Shown here one piece after another: positions 13,243 through 24,172 of a stretch of DNA of 64,000 nt (positions are counted from its first letter, which is position 1; each line of letters opens with the position of its first letter). The position numbers and the translations under genes are program-made. Below the pieces are notes generated by a model, which worked only from the letters and a program-made list of their open reading frames with translations, was not told the origin of the DNA and did no database searches. This DNA comes from Isoetes taiwanensis (Eukaryota > Streptophyta > Lycopodiopsida > Isoetales > Isoetaceae): positions 1,170,995 through 1,234,994 of the forward strand of contig JAJEKV010000155.1 in assembly GCA_021234155.1 (NCBI GenBank). Direction: 5' to 3'.

Positions 13243-14374
13243 AGGGTGTTCTTCAACAGAGAAGTCATAGTCTGATGCCCAAACCGGGGTCTTTTGATGC
13301 GAGATGGTCGAGTTGCAGGAGGAAGAGCTGTGACTGTAGAGGGAGGTTCAGTAAGAGAAGATGCATTGGGGACAGCAGGAGGCTGGGGCATATCATCAGA
13401 GGGGGGAAGTGGTGTAGATTCAAGTGGTGCAGATTCTCTAGGAGCAGGAGTTGGAAGGCAAACATCAATGGAGAATTCATGCAGAGGCAATGAAATGGGT
13501 GCAGAAGGATGAGGAAAGCATGGTTCAAATTCGTTGAACTTGGCATGGCATGTGACAAGTAACTTCTTTGCTTCCAGATGGTACAGACGGTAGGCCTTGG
13601 AGGTGATTGAATAACCAAGGAACATGCAGGTGACAGCTTGAGCATCGAGCTTGGATCTTTTGGCAGAAGGTATGTGGGCAAAAGCCTTGCATCCAAACAC
13701 ACGCAAGTGGTTGATAGAAACAGGCTGTCCGGTCCATATCTCTTCTGGAATCTGGAAATCAAGACTGGAATGGGGCATGCGGTTCAGCAAGTAGGCTGCA
13801 GTGTGAATGGCTTCACCCCAGAAATAATTTGGGACATGCATGCTAAGCAATAAGGAACGGGTTATATCCAAGAGAGAGCGGTTGACACGTTCTGCTCGTC
13901 CGTTTTACTCTGGAGAATAAGGGGAAGAGACTTCATGTTTAATCCCCTGTGTAGAACAAAAGTCAGCAAAGGATTTGGAATTGAACTCCCCTCCGCCATC
14001 ACTCCGGAGGGTGATCAGTTTGGAGGCCGTGTATCTTTCCATTTCTGATACAAAATGGGTAAAGGCCAAGAAGGCTTAAGATTTCTTGCATTTTGGTTGG
14101 ACGTAAAGGCGCCCCGCTATGGTCGCCAAGGAAGGTGATGATGTATTGAGCTCCTCCTAAGGTAGCAGGCAATTGGGCCACATATGTCTCAGGTGGACAA
14201 GTGCAAGGGCGGTGGGAAGCTTGAGAGGAAGAGTTGGCAAAAGGATGAACGAGGGTTCTTGCTAGTGAGACAGACATTGCATGGTATATGAGGAGGCATG
14301 TCCTTGAGGAGGCCTTTACGGACTAAGTGTTGAACACGAGACATCCTGGGATGCCCAAGGCGGTGTGGTGCCAC
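13212..14374 (-). pseudogene. Copia integrase (broken by a nonsense codon and frameshifts)
   Basis: The GAG-pre-integrase/zinc region is at 14374-14189 (HRLGHPRMSRVQHLVRKG, CNVCLTSKN). The catalytic core follows. A DICGPI segment near 14180 carries the first Asp, preceded by a stop. RSDGGGEFNSKSFADFC near 13970 carries the second. NGRAERVNRSLLDITRS near 13890 carries the Glu, with an in-frame TAA just before it. The C-terminal part (13871-13212) is open with YFWGEAIHTAAYLLNRMP and VFGCKAFAHIP, followed by a proline-rich tail. The normal role is insertion of the cDNA. Confidence 0.85.
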
Positions 14375-14399
14375 AAAGACTTTGGATGAACAGCAGAGG

Positions 14400-15010
14400 T
14401 CACAAGATTTGCAGATTCAGGAATTGAAGGAAATCCACCGACTTGATACAAGTTGCCCAAGCAACGCCCCAGACAAAGAGGATTTTGTCATAGGCATTGC
14501 GAACATGACAAACATCTTGTGTAAATTGCACCAACGGACTGCATCCGCGGAGACGGCTAACAGATAGAAGACTCTTTTGTAAGCCCGGTACATAAAGAAC
14601 GCCTCGGATATACTTTGTCACTCCCCGAGGGAAGTTGGATTGCCCAGAGGTGCGGTAGCAATACCAAATTGCCGAGAATGGTCTCCCATCTTGACAGCCT
14701 AGCAATGCTCAAAGGATTGTAAGTAACAAAATTGGGCGAATGGGGGTCATATGGTGGTGGCCCTGTGAGTCGAGAAACCAGCAGAACATGGCCAAATGAG
14801 GTGTCTTCAAGCGCATATAGAAAATCCATGTGAACATCTTCAGCCATACAATTTTCATCTTCAACTAGATTGCCTTGTTCGGACGCTGAGGAGATTGATT
14901 CAGAACCGGTGGGGAGCAGGACATTCTTTGGCATAGTGTCTCGTCACATGGCATCTGTGACAACGAACAATGCTCTTGTCGCCTAGATCGCCTAGTATTG
15001 GATCTCTTAG
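14400..15010 (-). pseudogene. Copia gag zinc knuckle and protease region
   Basis: Just after gag the minus strand reads CHRCHVTRHYAKEC (about 14975-14930), a CX2CX4HX4C nucleocapsid knuckle. The protease region follows with VLYVPGLQKSLLSVSRL (14700-14540), the typical Ty1-copia motif after the protease. Two overlapping frames (14934-14557 and 14705-14400) show a frameshift, and the catalytic DSGA motif is not visible. It would process the Gag-Pol polyprotein if intact. Confidence 0.7.
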
Positions 15011-15032
15011 GTTCCCTTTTGGAATCAAGCAA

Positions 15033-15695
15033 TCATGAGTTGATCTCACGAGAAGAAGAAAGAGTAGCAACCATTAAAGAATCAGCTTTAACCTTTGACT
15101 TTGCTTGTTGCCGAAGAGATTCTTGTTGAACACGATCCAAGGCTGCTTCAAATGTATGATTATCAATGCTTCCTTGGAGATTGACAACCAAGCTTGAAAA
15201 GGAATCGGGCAGGCTGTTGATGAGGAGGCAAACCTTTTCATCCTCTGTGACTTGGGTGCCTGTTGCATCAAGATCGTCAACAAGCTCCTTCATTTTGCAA
15301 ATATGCTCAGTCACGTCACCATCTTCTGCCAGCTTCAATCCATACAATTGATTGCGGAGAAGAACCCGTTGGGACGCATTTCGTGATGCATAGTGGTGCT
15401 CAAGCAAGCGCATGATTTCCCTGCTTGTTTGGGCACCTTTGACGAGACGGGCTGGAGTATCGTCCAATCCCTGACAGAGCCATAGTTTTGCCTTTCGATC
15501 CTTCTCAGGATTAAAGGCTAAATCTACAACTGGCCCTTCACCATTGAACGGCTCTTGAGGATCCACGACCTCCCATAGGTCATGATCCTCCAACAGCATG
15601 CGAATTCGCCATTTCCACATCTGGAAATCTTTGCCACTAAATTTCGGAATCGTCCTGAAAGTGGCATGCGATGAGAGAACATTTGCGGGATCCAT
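15033..15695 (-). CDS. Copia Gag (UBN2/DUF4219-type capsid), 220 codons
   Basis: This open frame begins 69 nt inside the 5' LTR. Its N-terminus has FSGKDFQMWKWRIRMLLEDH (residues ~19-38), the DUF4219-like start. The UBN2-type capsid region then has KAKLWLCQGLDD, REIMRLLEHHYASRN, LRNQLYGLKLAEDGDVTEHI, LVDDLDATGTQVTEDEKV and LLINSLPDSFSSLV. It ends at a stop before the zinc knuckle, which normally is part of the same ORF, so the protein is probably truncated. Retaining an open Gag while Pol is broken fits a non-autonomous copy. Confidence 0.85.
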   Translation of the reverse strand: MDPANVLSSHATFRTIPKFSGKDFQMWKWRIRMLLEDHDLWEVVDPQEPFNGEGPVVDLAFNPEKDRKAKLWLCQGLDDTPARLVKGAQTSREIMRLLEHHYASRNASQRVLLRNQLYGLKLAEDGDVTEHICKMKELVDDLDATGTQVTEDEKVCLLINSLPDSFSSLVVNLQGSIDNHTFEAALDRVQQESLRQQAKSKVKADSLMVATLSSSREINS

Positions 15696-15764
15696 GAGTT
15701 AGAAAACAGAGATTCTTGCTTACGGCTGAGGCGGCTACTTCAAGCGATTTGTGGGCCCATAACC

Positions 15765-16075
15765 TTTTGGAATATGAATCTAGTGAGAAACGAATAGAAG
15801 ACTAGATTGATATCAGAGGAAATACAACAGAGACACAAGCAGGCGAGCTCTCAGTGATCTGCGCCTGAGGTCATGAAAACAAGAAAGATGATCAAGGGTA
15901 CACACAAAATGGATACTTGTGTCCTCAAGACTCGTCATTAAGTAGTGCTTCCCTTAACTGACTCTTAAGTGACTGACCTTCTAATGATACTGAAAATAGA
16001 AACAAACAATAGAATCTAATGATTCTAACTACTTCTTGTTTGATGAGATTCCTGTAATTACTGCTATCTTCAACA
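15765..16075 (-). repeat. Copia LTR (5' LTR)
   Basis: 311 bp, the upstream LTR in element orientation, expected to carry the element promoter. It is followed on the minus strand by GGTTATGGGCCCACA. It differs from the other LTR at two sites only. Confidence 0.92.
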
Positions 16076-16110
16076 AAACCAGGCCAGTAACTCTGTTTCC
16101 AAAGCCACAT

Positions 16111-16174
16111 ACATTCTTGTTTGAAAATTTCTGTTTTTTTTTAGGAAAAATGGGTTTGTGTTACTCTGTTTTCA
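16111..16174 (+). repeat. Host direct repeat, right copy
   Basis: Partner of the 11309-11370 sequence. It has a longer T run (GTTTTTTTTTAGG) and a few substitutions. Confidence 0.8.
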
Positions 16175-17027
16175 TCACACAATGGAGCTCTGGGCTAAAG
16201 ATACCGGATTTTGCAGCAAAGTTCTGGCTGATTCCTTCATTTTATATCTGGATCTGCCTTTTTTATGGCTAAATCTATCATTGCTGCATGAAAAAGATGC
16301 TGGCTATTTCGTATGCCTCAGAGCGACCCCAAATAGCAGAGCTCAGAACATTCGATGCTGCCCCTTTTTCTGTCCATAGCATCCGAACTCTGTTCTGAAT
16401 CCGTCCATGGCGTCTTAACCCTGCTCTAAATTGACCTCTGATATGTGATAATCTCTGGCCTTGAGGTAGAAATCCGAATCTTGCTTACAAATTTCCATTG
16501 TTTGTAGAAATCCGGTGGCCTGTGATAGAATTGGGCCTTATTGAATCCAGAATTGGTGCTTGCCGGGTCTGTAGCTTGGCTGCCACCGCTCTGTTGTGAT
16601 TTTTTTTCTTGTTTAATATTTAAGGGGATACCAGGCTCGGGTATCCCCAATACTTTAATAAACATTTGAATCCTAAGGTTTTGGCCATACCAAAAGATAT
16701 ATAGGTTCTAATAACATATCTTCCCTTGCATTTATTTGAATCCTTCTTTTGTTTACTTAGATAGTCTCTTTTAAGTCTCCTTGTTTGCTTAGTTAGTCTC
16801 TTTAGTTTTAGATGCCTTCCTAAGCCTCTTATGTTCCTGGGAACATTAAGATGCATAATTCTTCTAGTTTTAGCTTAAGTAGCTAAATAGTGCTGCATAC
16901 GGATATATGTCCATGAAACATGCATTTTTCAAAAAACAATGTCAATTTGTACAAATTTATCTAACCAGTTTTATTTGGACCATTTTATTACAATGTTTGC
17001 TAACTGTCAACTATTTGAATGTTATAG

Positions 17028-20000
17028 CTAGCTAACAAAGAAGCAGGATCGAGTGCACCTCAAACAAAGTCAAGTGTGTCTCAAGCAAAGTCAAGTTCTA
17101 CATCAAATATGAATGCGCCTGAGATGGTTGTGAGGAAAAGCGAATGGAAAGGAAAATATGTAAAGATGTTGCATGCTTGTTCTGGGGAGATCTAGATTTT
17201 GTTTCTAATCAGCCATTAGGACAAGATTTTGTTGGAGTGATTAATGAATTGATGCCGTCAAATCCAGATGAAGTTGGCATTTTGAATAATGGTTGTGAAG
17301 CTTGCAAGGGGTCATTAGAGGTTAGAGTGTTGATGAGGTGGCCTATCTCACTTGTTACGAACATGGATGGCAGTAGGTTGTTGCCTATGCAATGTAATGC
17401 AAACAACGATGTGAAGTTGGTACCATATGAGCAGGCAATCAACATCAGGAAAAGACCATACCAATTTTCCGTGAGAAAGAAAGCAATTCCAAAAAAGGAA
17501 AAAAAGGGAGAAAGAGCAATTAAGCCCAATGGAGCAAGTGCAATTGGTTAGGGGTATGGCGTGTTGTCCTTCACAATGCACCATCCAATACTCTCTAGAT
17601 GAGTTGCTTTCTATTAGGACTACATATTGGGGACAACATAGCAATGATAGAAGGACAATGAGATATTCCATATTTGGTGCATGCCATAGGGAATTCGCTT
17701 TTTGGCAAATGGGTTTGCAGAGAGGCATGGTGCAGGATAGTTAACATTTCTGATGCTACTTTCTATAGAAGCAAAGAAGAATTTGATATGGGTGCTAGAA
17801 GAGCTCTGCATGGAAACACAGGTTCATTGAAGACAAGAGATAATACATTGCTAGCTATCAATGTGTTTGATGGTCTTGTAAAAAGTATGGCAGAATCAAT
17901 GCCACATAGGGCAAAAGTAGGGATTGATGGGACTAAACAAGTAGTCAAAGTGTTACCTCCATCTTACATTCAAAAAGTGTGCTTGGAAGAGGTTAATACG
18001 GTGATGACCAGATTAGGAGGGCATTCTATCTCTCAAACTGCATTTAGCAAGCTATGGGCAAAGCATTTTCCAAATGTGGAAGTGGGAAAGAACTCTTCAT
18101 TCTCCAAGTGCAGTATATGTATAGCTCTGAGGGAGGCCATGAGGAGCACTATGGTTACTGCAAAATATGATGCATTATTTGAGGAATTGCGTGCACACCA
18201 AGCAGAGCAAATGTCTTGTAGATCCGTGTATTGGCAATGGAGAACATTTTCCAACTTAGAACCTGTCATCCATGATAAAATGGACCAACATAAGACTTTC
18301 TTGCCTAGGATCCAGCCAATACCGAAGAATTGTGATAATGCACAGCAATTGAAGATATCTTTAGCAGGCACACATGGTCATGGTGCTGGCGCATATGGTC
18401 ATTTTAGTTTAGATCTATGGGAGGATGGCCCAAACTTTCATGTTGGTTCAATATTCAAGTGCTTAAGAAATTTGGAAAGAGGCGTGTTGAAGTCCACAGG
18501 GGCTGCTAGCTATCTGTGTGTTTTGATGCTCTAATGGACAATCAAGCATTTACATCTCAGAGATCATTACGGGATTCCATTAGGTTTTCATCTAGCTCAT
18601 CATCTAATAAGCCATGTGACAAGCCGTTAACAACAAGTGAGGACGTTCCAGATTTTTATCCAAAGCCATTGCCTCGAGAGTTTTGTTTACAACTGGACAA
18701 TTGCTTCAAAGAAAATAAGAATCGATGGCTATTTCAAGCATGCTCATATTTAACTGCAAGAGGTGTCTTTGAGACAGTAAAAGTTGGATTTCTCATGGTT
18801 GGACATACCCATGAGGATATCGATGCATTTTTTGGCGTGTTTTCTTCATCTTTGAAGAGGGTCTATAACCACGCTACCACAACTGATGGAGATATTTGAA
18901 TCAAGTGTATCACCTAGGTCCGTTGCCTTCCTTGTGGATGAAATGCCTGATTGGAAAGGATTTGTTCAAGACTATATGCCTGATGGAAAAGAAGCATTGA
19001 CTGGACATTCTAAACCATTGCAGTTTAAGTTTTGGGTTAGAGAAGGTATCCCAATTATGCAGTGTAAGATGCACCCTTCTGATGACAATTGGGGTGATCC
19101 TATTGAGATGTGGAAACGTGATGAAAATGGGAAGCCCAAAATACCCACAGGTGAGCCACAAAGCTTGCCACCTTGTGGAAGCTTGAAGGACATGCAATCG
19201 TTGACTAAAGGAGTACAACAATTCATTAGTCATTGGGAGCAGATGATGAAACACCCTAGCACTAGGGAAGAAAAGGCTACTTGTCTTTATAATACTATTG
19301 GATATTGGAGAAGAGTACTAGACACTTTACAAAATGTAGACATTACAGCTGGTCCTTTAAAAGATGGTTTTCTACCTGCATCACGATGGAAAGGTGAAAG
19401 CTTTGATAGCTGTGAAATTGGAGAATTCAGGAAAAGGCGAGATCCTTTATCTGCATGGCATGTTGGTAGCAAAGCATCTAGACCTAAATGGCATGACTTG
19501 CCAGAATGGGAAGTAAGTGAGGACATAAAAAAAGGATGCTTTGTCCTTGTCAGACCTAGCGATCCTGACATATATCCTGTATGGCTAGGAAGGAAGGAAG
19601 GAAGGAAGTTACTTTTATCGTCCACGGAGACCAATCGGTCTATGGGACCCAATACAAAAACGCAGCAAGCGGATTACTGCCCGGATTAAAAAACCCCCGC
19701 CCCGAAGGGTTTTCGAGGGAAAAACTGTGGCAGCAATCAGCCTGCTGACAAACTGTGCTAATCATATAAAATGCAGAAACATCCCAATATAGGGAAGCAC
19801 TCTCAGACCCGCTTCCAGATGAAAATTCAAAGGACCCAAATAAGTATTGGTTCATGGTTCAATACTGGACACCACGGGGCACTAGAAAGAAAGGAACTGA
19901 TGAAAAGGCATTGTATGAGAATTGTTGGAGTAAACAATGGGTGAGAAATCCATCAGATCCTCCAAGACGCGAACTAACAAGTTGTATCTTGTTCTCGTAT

Positions 20001-20129
20001 CAACCTTGGGGAGGTAAAGACATTTCAAAACTGAATGCACACAAGATACCAAAAGAAGAATGCCGAGAAAGCAAAGTGGAACTTGAAGCTTGTGGGTTGA
20101 ATTATGGACAAAGTTATTATTTAATGTAA
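17028..20129 (+). pseudogene. DUF7869-type transposon-associated protein, C-terminal exons (frameshifted)
   Basis: This continues the gene starting at 10963. From 17028 it opens in phase 0 (LANKEAGSSAPQTKSS), then shifts frame near 17180 to GDLDFVSNQPLGQDFVG. Further segments are CTIQYSLDELLSIRTTYWGQ, then RIVNISDATFYRSKEEFD with ALHGNTGS (17674-18534), HDKMDQHKTFLPR, AGAYGHFSLDLWEDGPNFHV, LQLDNCFKENKNRWLFQACS and VGFLMVGHTHEDIDAFFGVF (18516-18899). A C-terminal part has FVLVRPSDPDIYPVWLG (18886-19610), and the last segment YWFMVQYWTPRGTRKKG runs to a stop at 20129. HDKMDQ, LDNCxxENKN and VGHTHEDID are hallmarks of the plant/animal DUF7869 family. The spaced acidic residues might form an RNase H-type catalytic triad, which is inference. 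At least four frame changes plus a ~200-bp insertion near 19.6-19.8 kb indicate a recent pseudogene. Confidence 0.75.
19590..19790 (+). repeat. ~200-bp insertion interrupting the DUF7869 C-terminus
   Basis: Reading resumes almost perfectly if this segment is removed: ...DIYPVWLG before it, EALSDPLPDENSKDPNKYWF after it. The insert starts in an (AAGG)n run, contains CCCCCGCCCCGAAGGG and is unlike its surroundings. It could be a small mobile element or an unspliced intron. I see no clear target duplication beyond the AGGAAG/AGGGAAG ends. Confidence 0.5.
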
Positions 20130-21497
20130 GTGTTTTATTTTATTTTGTTTTATCTTCTAACTTTGTATATTTGTATTAACAAATGGAACTTAATATATGC
20201 TCTTCAATTTCTCAATTTTATGCATTGTTCTCAAATTAATGAAATAGTGCTTGGTTGTAGATTCACTTATTGACCCATGTGGAATAGATTTCCTTGATTT
20301 TTCTCTATTGGTCATGTTTGTTTTGCCTTGACATTTCATAGCCTCTCCATGCCAAAATTCCCAAGTATGCCCTTAAATGGAATTGCTGAATACAGCATAT
20401 CTGTGCCGCTCAAATTCTTGTTTTCTACTCCATCAAAGCCTTGCCTAGACTGCTTAACATCAGTGCACAATGATCATATGAATCTGTACCTTGTCCACTG
20501 TTATAAATCATGTGCCCACTCTGAAAAAAGAAAAAATAGATTGAGCTACTATGGCCCTTGGCCAGTGCAAACTTTTTGGGGCACACTCTCTGTTCATTTC
20601 AAATGTATCACTATTCAATGGGTCTATCCCCCTCAAAAAGCTTAATGGGCAAACGTTATGATATGGCCAAGGACAACTTGGGGCAAAGCTCATTTCATCT
20701 CAAAAGACATATATATTGAGACAATCCTGTATCTTCCTTAAAAAAAAAAAAAAGGGAACATCTGAGAAGCAATATTATCTGGTCAACCTATATTTCGGGG
20801 CAAGTCCTATGGGCTCGATTCTGCATTTCCCATATTTCCCATATTTTTCAATTTTTTCCTTCCCAAGGTCGCCTCTCCAAATATTTTTCCCTTAGCCTTC
20901 TCTTCCTAGTCTATTGACCTACGTTTTTTTTTTTCCTTTGCTTTTTCCCTACTCTATTGGCATGGATCATGAGTGAACTATAACCTAATATGTTGCTGCT
21001 GAAGCCAAGTATGGAAAAAACGACCACAATGGCATGCCTGAGGCTTGATGCGGTGATTTCCAACGGTGGAGGAAGATTAGAGATGCTTGCGTGCGACACC
21101 GTTTCCTATGATTCTGGCGATGCCCAAGGCTTGGAAGATCAAAAACGAAATAACATCAATAGATGCACGGCTCCAGGAAGAAAAATCGACCCAGTGAGTG
21201 TAGTCATTATTTGAAATAAGTCTAATTCTATTCTTTGTGTAGACAATGGATTCTAAAATGATATACAAAATGGTCATGTCATTTGAAAATCTTGCATTGC
21301 TTAGTTGAAGGAGGTCACAGAGTTTGGTGTATTTGGAGGCTTTATTTGGAACTCTTATGCTTTGTTCATAATGAGTTACAGATTTTGATTATGTAACAGA
21401 CTTGACATGCTGCCTTATTTGGTACAAAAGAAAGTTTAAATACTTGAGTCTAAGTAGGTTGATATCAAGGAGGAACGCAGCATATGCATATATCATA
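20130..21497. other. Non-coding stretch
   Basis: AT-rich 3' flank of the DUF7869 relic. It contains short homopolymer runs (A at 20739-20753, T near 20925). No gene or element ends were recognised before the Helitron-like terminus at 21498. Confidence 0.5.
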
Positions 21498-21560
21498 CTA
21501 GAAATGGTGCCCAGCGTTGCTGGGCAATGTGTGCATTCTATATATGTTGGAAACCTGTAG
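21498..21560 (-). mobile_element. Helitron-like 3' terminus (hairpin + CTAG)
   Basis: On the minus strand the sequence ends hairpin TGCCCAGCAACGCTGGGCA (21526-21508), a 6-nt spacer, CTAG (21501-21498), then host T. A 16-20 nt GC hairpin just before a CTRR end flanked by T is the Helitron 3' signature. The same end occurs at 26485. The 5' end could not be located, so element length is unknown. Confidence 0.55.
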
Positions 21561-22862
21561 ATGAAAAGAATGCATTTGTTGTGAATTTATAAGTTGTCTA
21601 CGTTACTGTGAGAGTGATGTAATGCATGATTCCTTGTGCGTGGTGTTTCCCAACTCTTATAAGTTCCTATTTTGTACTGACGTCGTGTGCCTTTGAACGT
21701 TAAATATGATACATTATACGTGACGTTATGATTGCAACATTTCACGAAAAATAAGATAAGATAAGATAAGATAAGATGAATTTTTACGTCCACGGAAAAA
21801 ATAAAAACCATATTTGTTGCGGCATAATATAACATTACATCAAGTGCCATGAACTTCTTTTGGTCTTACTCAATATAAAGCCATCTCATATTATAAATTG
21901 CTAAGAGATTACTAAGAGATTCGTGCTAAAAATTAGGAGCCAGAAGAATTGTTCAATGGCGTAAATAAACATGAACATCCATAAAAAATCCTAGATGATT
22001 TTATGCACCATTTTTGTCAAGCCATCATATTGGCGAGATATTCCTGGGCTTGATGCGCAAAAACAATGGGGAATTGCAACTATGGTGCTTGTGATTGTAC
22101 ATTGATTTATATGGTGCTTATGATTGTACATTGATTTGCATCAGATCGCCACATGTTTTAAGGGGTTAAATATTTGTACAGAGTTCTATTGGGAGCAATC
22201 CAAAGCCATAAGCTTGTTAGGTGGATGCATAAAATATGGTCTTCAACAATATGTTTTTGCCCTTAATTGTTAAGAACATAACATGATATAAATATATTAT
22301 GCTCAATCAATCAACTATTTAGACCACATCTAATACATTACGTTCAATTCCTGAAGCTTGGAAAATACAAAAATAGCATTTTTTCTTTCCAATTCAGACA
22401 GATTGGTATTTGATTAGATGCTTTCAACCCCTTTTACATAATCACAGCCAAGAATGTGAAAAACCTTCCTTGGCACCTGCATACTTATTCTCATAACATA
22501 AAAGACAATTATACTTCTTTTCTAGATGATAGAAGGTTTTCTGCATATCAATGACATTGTATCATCCACTATGGCAGTCTTATCTCTTTACAAAATTCAA
22601 ATGCAAATGCAGTTGGAATATGTAGCATAATAACAGGGGGTTTTCTTTGTGTTTTTGTACGCTTTTCACAAAGGTTTTTTTAAGATTTCATGGCGTATTC
22701 GAATGGATGTACTAATGCGTACATCTAGAGTGCACCATTTCTTAGTCGTTGATTTAGTTTTTTTTTTTCAATGGTCCAACATCCAAGGGCTCACAACAAA
22801 AGCCCTCTTTTTATTTTAGAGGCTGAACATGCAAGCCTCGTGGGTAGCATTTTAGGGCGCGA
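21561..22862. other. Non-coding stretch with an (ATAAG)n run
   Basis: Probably the body of a decayed Helitron or neighbouring repeats. It contains a short (ATAAG)n pentanucleotide repeat at 21751-21777 and a tandem duplication of TATGGTGCTTRTGATTGTAC near 22080-22130. No coding potential was recognised. Confidence 0.5.
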
Positions 22863-23447
22863 GAGAGGGCTTGCAAATCTGCAACAACAGAATGGGCCGA
22901 CAGAATGGGTGTACCTGGGCATTGCTCTTTCGTCCTTGGCTAAAAATCATCTCTCAATGACTTGAGATTTAGGCTATGGCGCTTCAAACCACAGCCATGG
23001 CTTGGGGCGCCACATCTTGGTTGTGATGCTATCCGGGCGATCTGGAGCAGAAAGTGATGGATCGGACAATGTAAAGCTTGGCTTGTCCAATCCATTCGGA
23101 CGGACATGCGAGCTTCCTCTCGTCCCCGGTGTTCTTCAAAGCGGGGATGGCCATGAGAGGGCTTGCAAATCGCAATGGCTCTTGAGACGGGCCGCGGCGA
23201 ATGGGTGTACACAGGCATTGCTCTTTTCGTCTTGGCTAAAAATCATCTCTCAATGACTTGAGATTTAGGCTATGGCGCTTCAAACCACAGCCATGGCTTG
23301 GGGCGTCACAGTGCTGGTTGTGATGCTATTATCGGGCGCATCTGGAGCAGAAAGTGATGGATCAGACAATGTAAAGCTTGGCTTGTCCAATCCATTCGAC
23401 GGACATGCCCGAGCTTCCTCTGGTCCCCGGTGTTCTTCAAACGGGGA
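22863..23447 (+). repeat. 292-bp tandem duplication carrying a signal-peptide-like ORF
   Basis: Unit 1 (22863-23154) and unit 2 (23155-23447) both contain GAGAGGGCTTGCAAAT, ACTTGAGATTTAGGCTATGG and GTAAAGCTTGGCTTGTCCAA. They differ by substitutions and small indels. In unit 2 the ORF is open; in unit 1 it is frameshifted soon after its ATG. Confidence 0.8.
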
Positions 23448-23493
23448 TGTGCTTCAATGGTTTGGTAATGCCACACGAAGCCTCCAGACATAG
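23272..23493 (+). CDS. Hypothetical 73-residue secreted-peptide-like ORF
   Basis: The frame begins MALQTTAMAWGVTVLVVMLL followed by SGASGAESDGSDN, a good signal-peptide shape (hydrophobic core residues 9-20, small residues before a plausible cleavage site around SGA/ESD). The mature part (NVKLGLSNPFDGHA...) has a single Cys and matches no family that I recognise. The tandem duplication shows a start codon and signal-like sequence in both units. This may be a first exon of a longer gene (in-frame continuation stops at 23493), or a captured exon. Expression cannot be judged. Confidence 0.3.
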   Translation: MALQTTAMAWGVTVLVVMLLSGASGAESDGSDNVKLGLSNPFDGHARASSGPRCSSNGDVLQWFGNATRSLQT

Positions 23494-24172
23494 TTGCCCA
23501 ATATCGGCAACTCTTGGCTCAACCACACATTCCCGAACTGGGAATATGGCTTTACACAGAGTGAGATGGAGCACTTTGGAGCCCCGATAGGTCATCAGAA
23601 TATTGGAGCCCCGATATGGAGCCAAACAAATCCCCGACAGGCTGTGAATATGCAGGAGAGAAGCTTCTTCATAAAAAATGGTGGCAGATCTTATAACAGG
23701 GGGCGTGGTTTTGTGGGTCGGATTTTAGGAAAGAAACTTGGAATGGCCGCTAAGACCATGGGCACAGCAGATGCGGCATTAGTGTGTAGGATGAGTTGTC
23801 GTAAACCCGTAAGTTTTGCTACAATCTGCAATGAGAAACGGATGGTGGGCGGCTCGTTTTTGGTCGGAGCACTTTGCTGTTGCAAGGGCCACAAATGATG
23901 GGTCCGGCATGGGTGCAAAGCAGCTTAAAAGATTTGGGCCTTATGCGAGCACGAATGTTTCTCACTATGATTCCCCAAACAAAGAAGCATGTTGTGATGC
24001 CTCGGCATCCATGGCATCTCTTTGGATGCTTTTGCATCCTTTGGATGCTTTTTGCGCCGAGAACTTCGTGATAGGAGCAAGTGGCTTGGAGGATCTTGCT
24101 TGGAGCTTATGTTATATCAGATCTTTTCCTTCTAGAAGGCCTTTGTGGCTTACAAATTCAGGTAAGATTTAG
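23494..24172 (+). other. Weak coding-like region downstream of the secreted-peptide ORF
   Basis: Frames of 134 and 118 codons overlap here. The second ends WLTNSGKI* across a TTCAG/GTAAGA donor-like site (24159-24168), so part may be an exon. Phrases such as FVIGASGLEDLAWSL are protein-like, but no family is recognised. Confidence 0.2.

Larger units (their letters stand above)
11377..16080 (-). mobile_element. Ty1-copia LTR retrotransposon (young, non-autonomous)
   Basis: A 4.69-kb element in minus orientation, flanked by a 5-bp target duplication AAACC (11377-11381 and 16076-16080). Its two 311-bp LTRs (11382-11692 and 15765-16075) differ at only two positions. The internal order in minus direction is gag, protease region, integrase, reverse transcriptase, RNase H, which is the Ty1-copia order. 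A purine-rich tract (GAGTGGGGG on the minus strand, just inside 11693) precedes the 3' LTR. The start of the primer-binding region reads GGTTATGGGCCCACA and does not match the usual initiator-Met complement that I know. Protease, integrase and RT are broken, so the element was probably mobilised in trans. Confidence 0.93.
11298..17027 (+). other. Large intron of the DUF8039/DUF7869 gene, containing a copia insertion
   Basis: The inferred intron has a GTTAGT donor at 11298 and a TTATAG acceptor at 17027. Removing the 4.7-kb retrotransposon plus one target duplication leaves about 1 kb of non-coding sequence. The interval 16176-17027 holds nothing else recognisable apart from one diverged ATATATGTCC word near 16900. 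Confidence 0.5.

Noticed and set aside
13179-13853. Plus-strand ORFs across the copia integrase/RT region
   Set aside because: Antisense shadows of the minus-strand Pol sequence.
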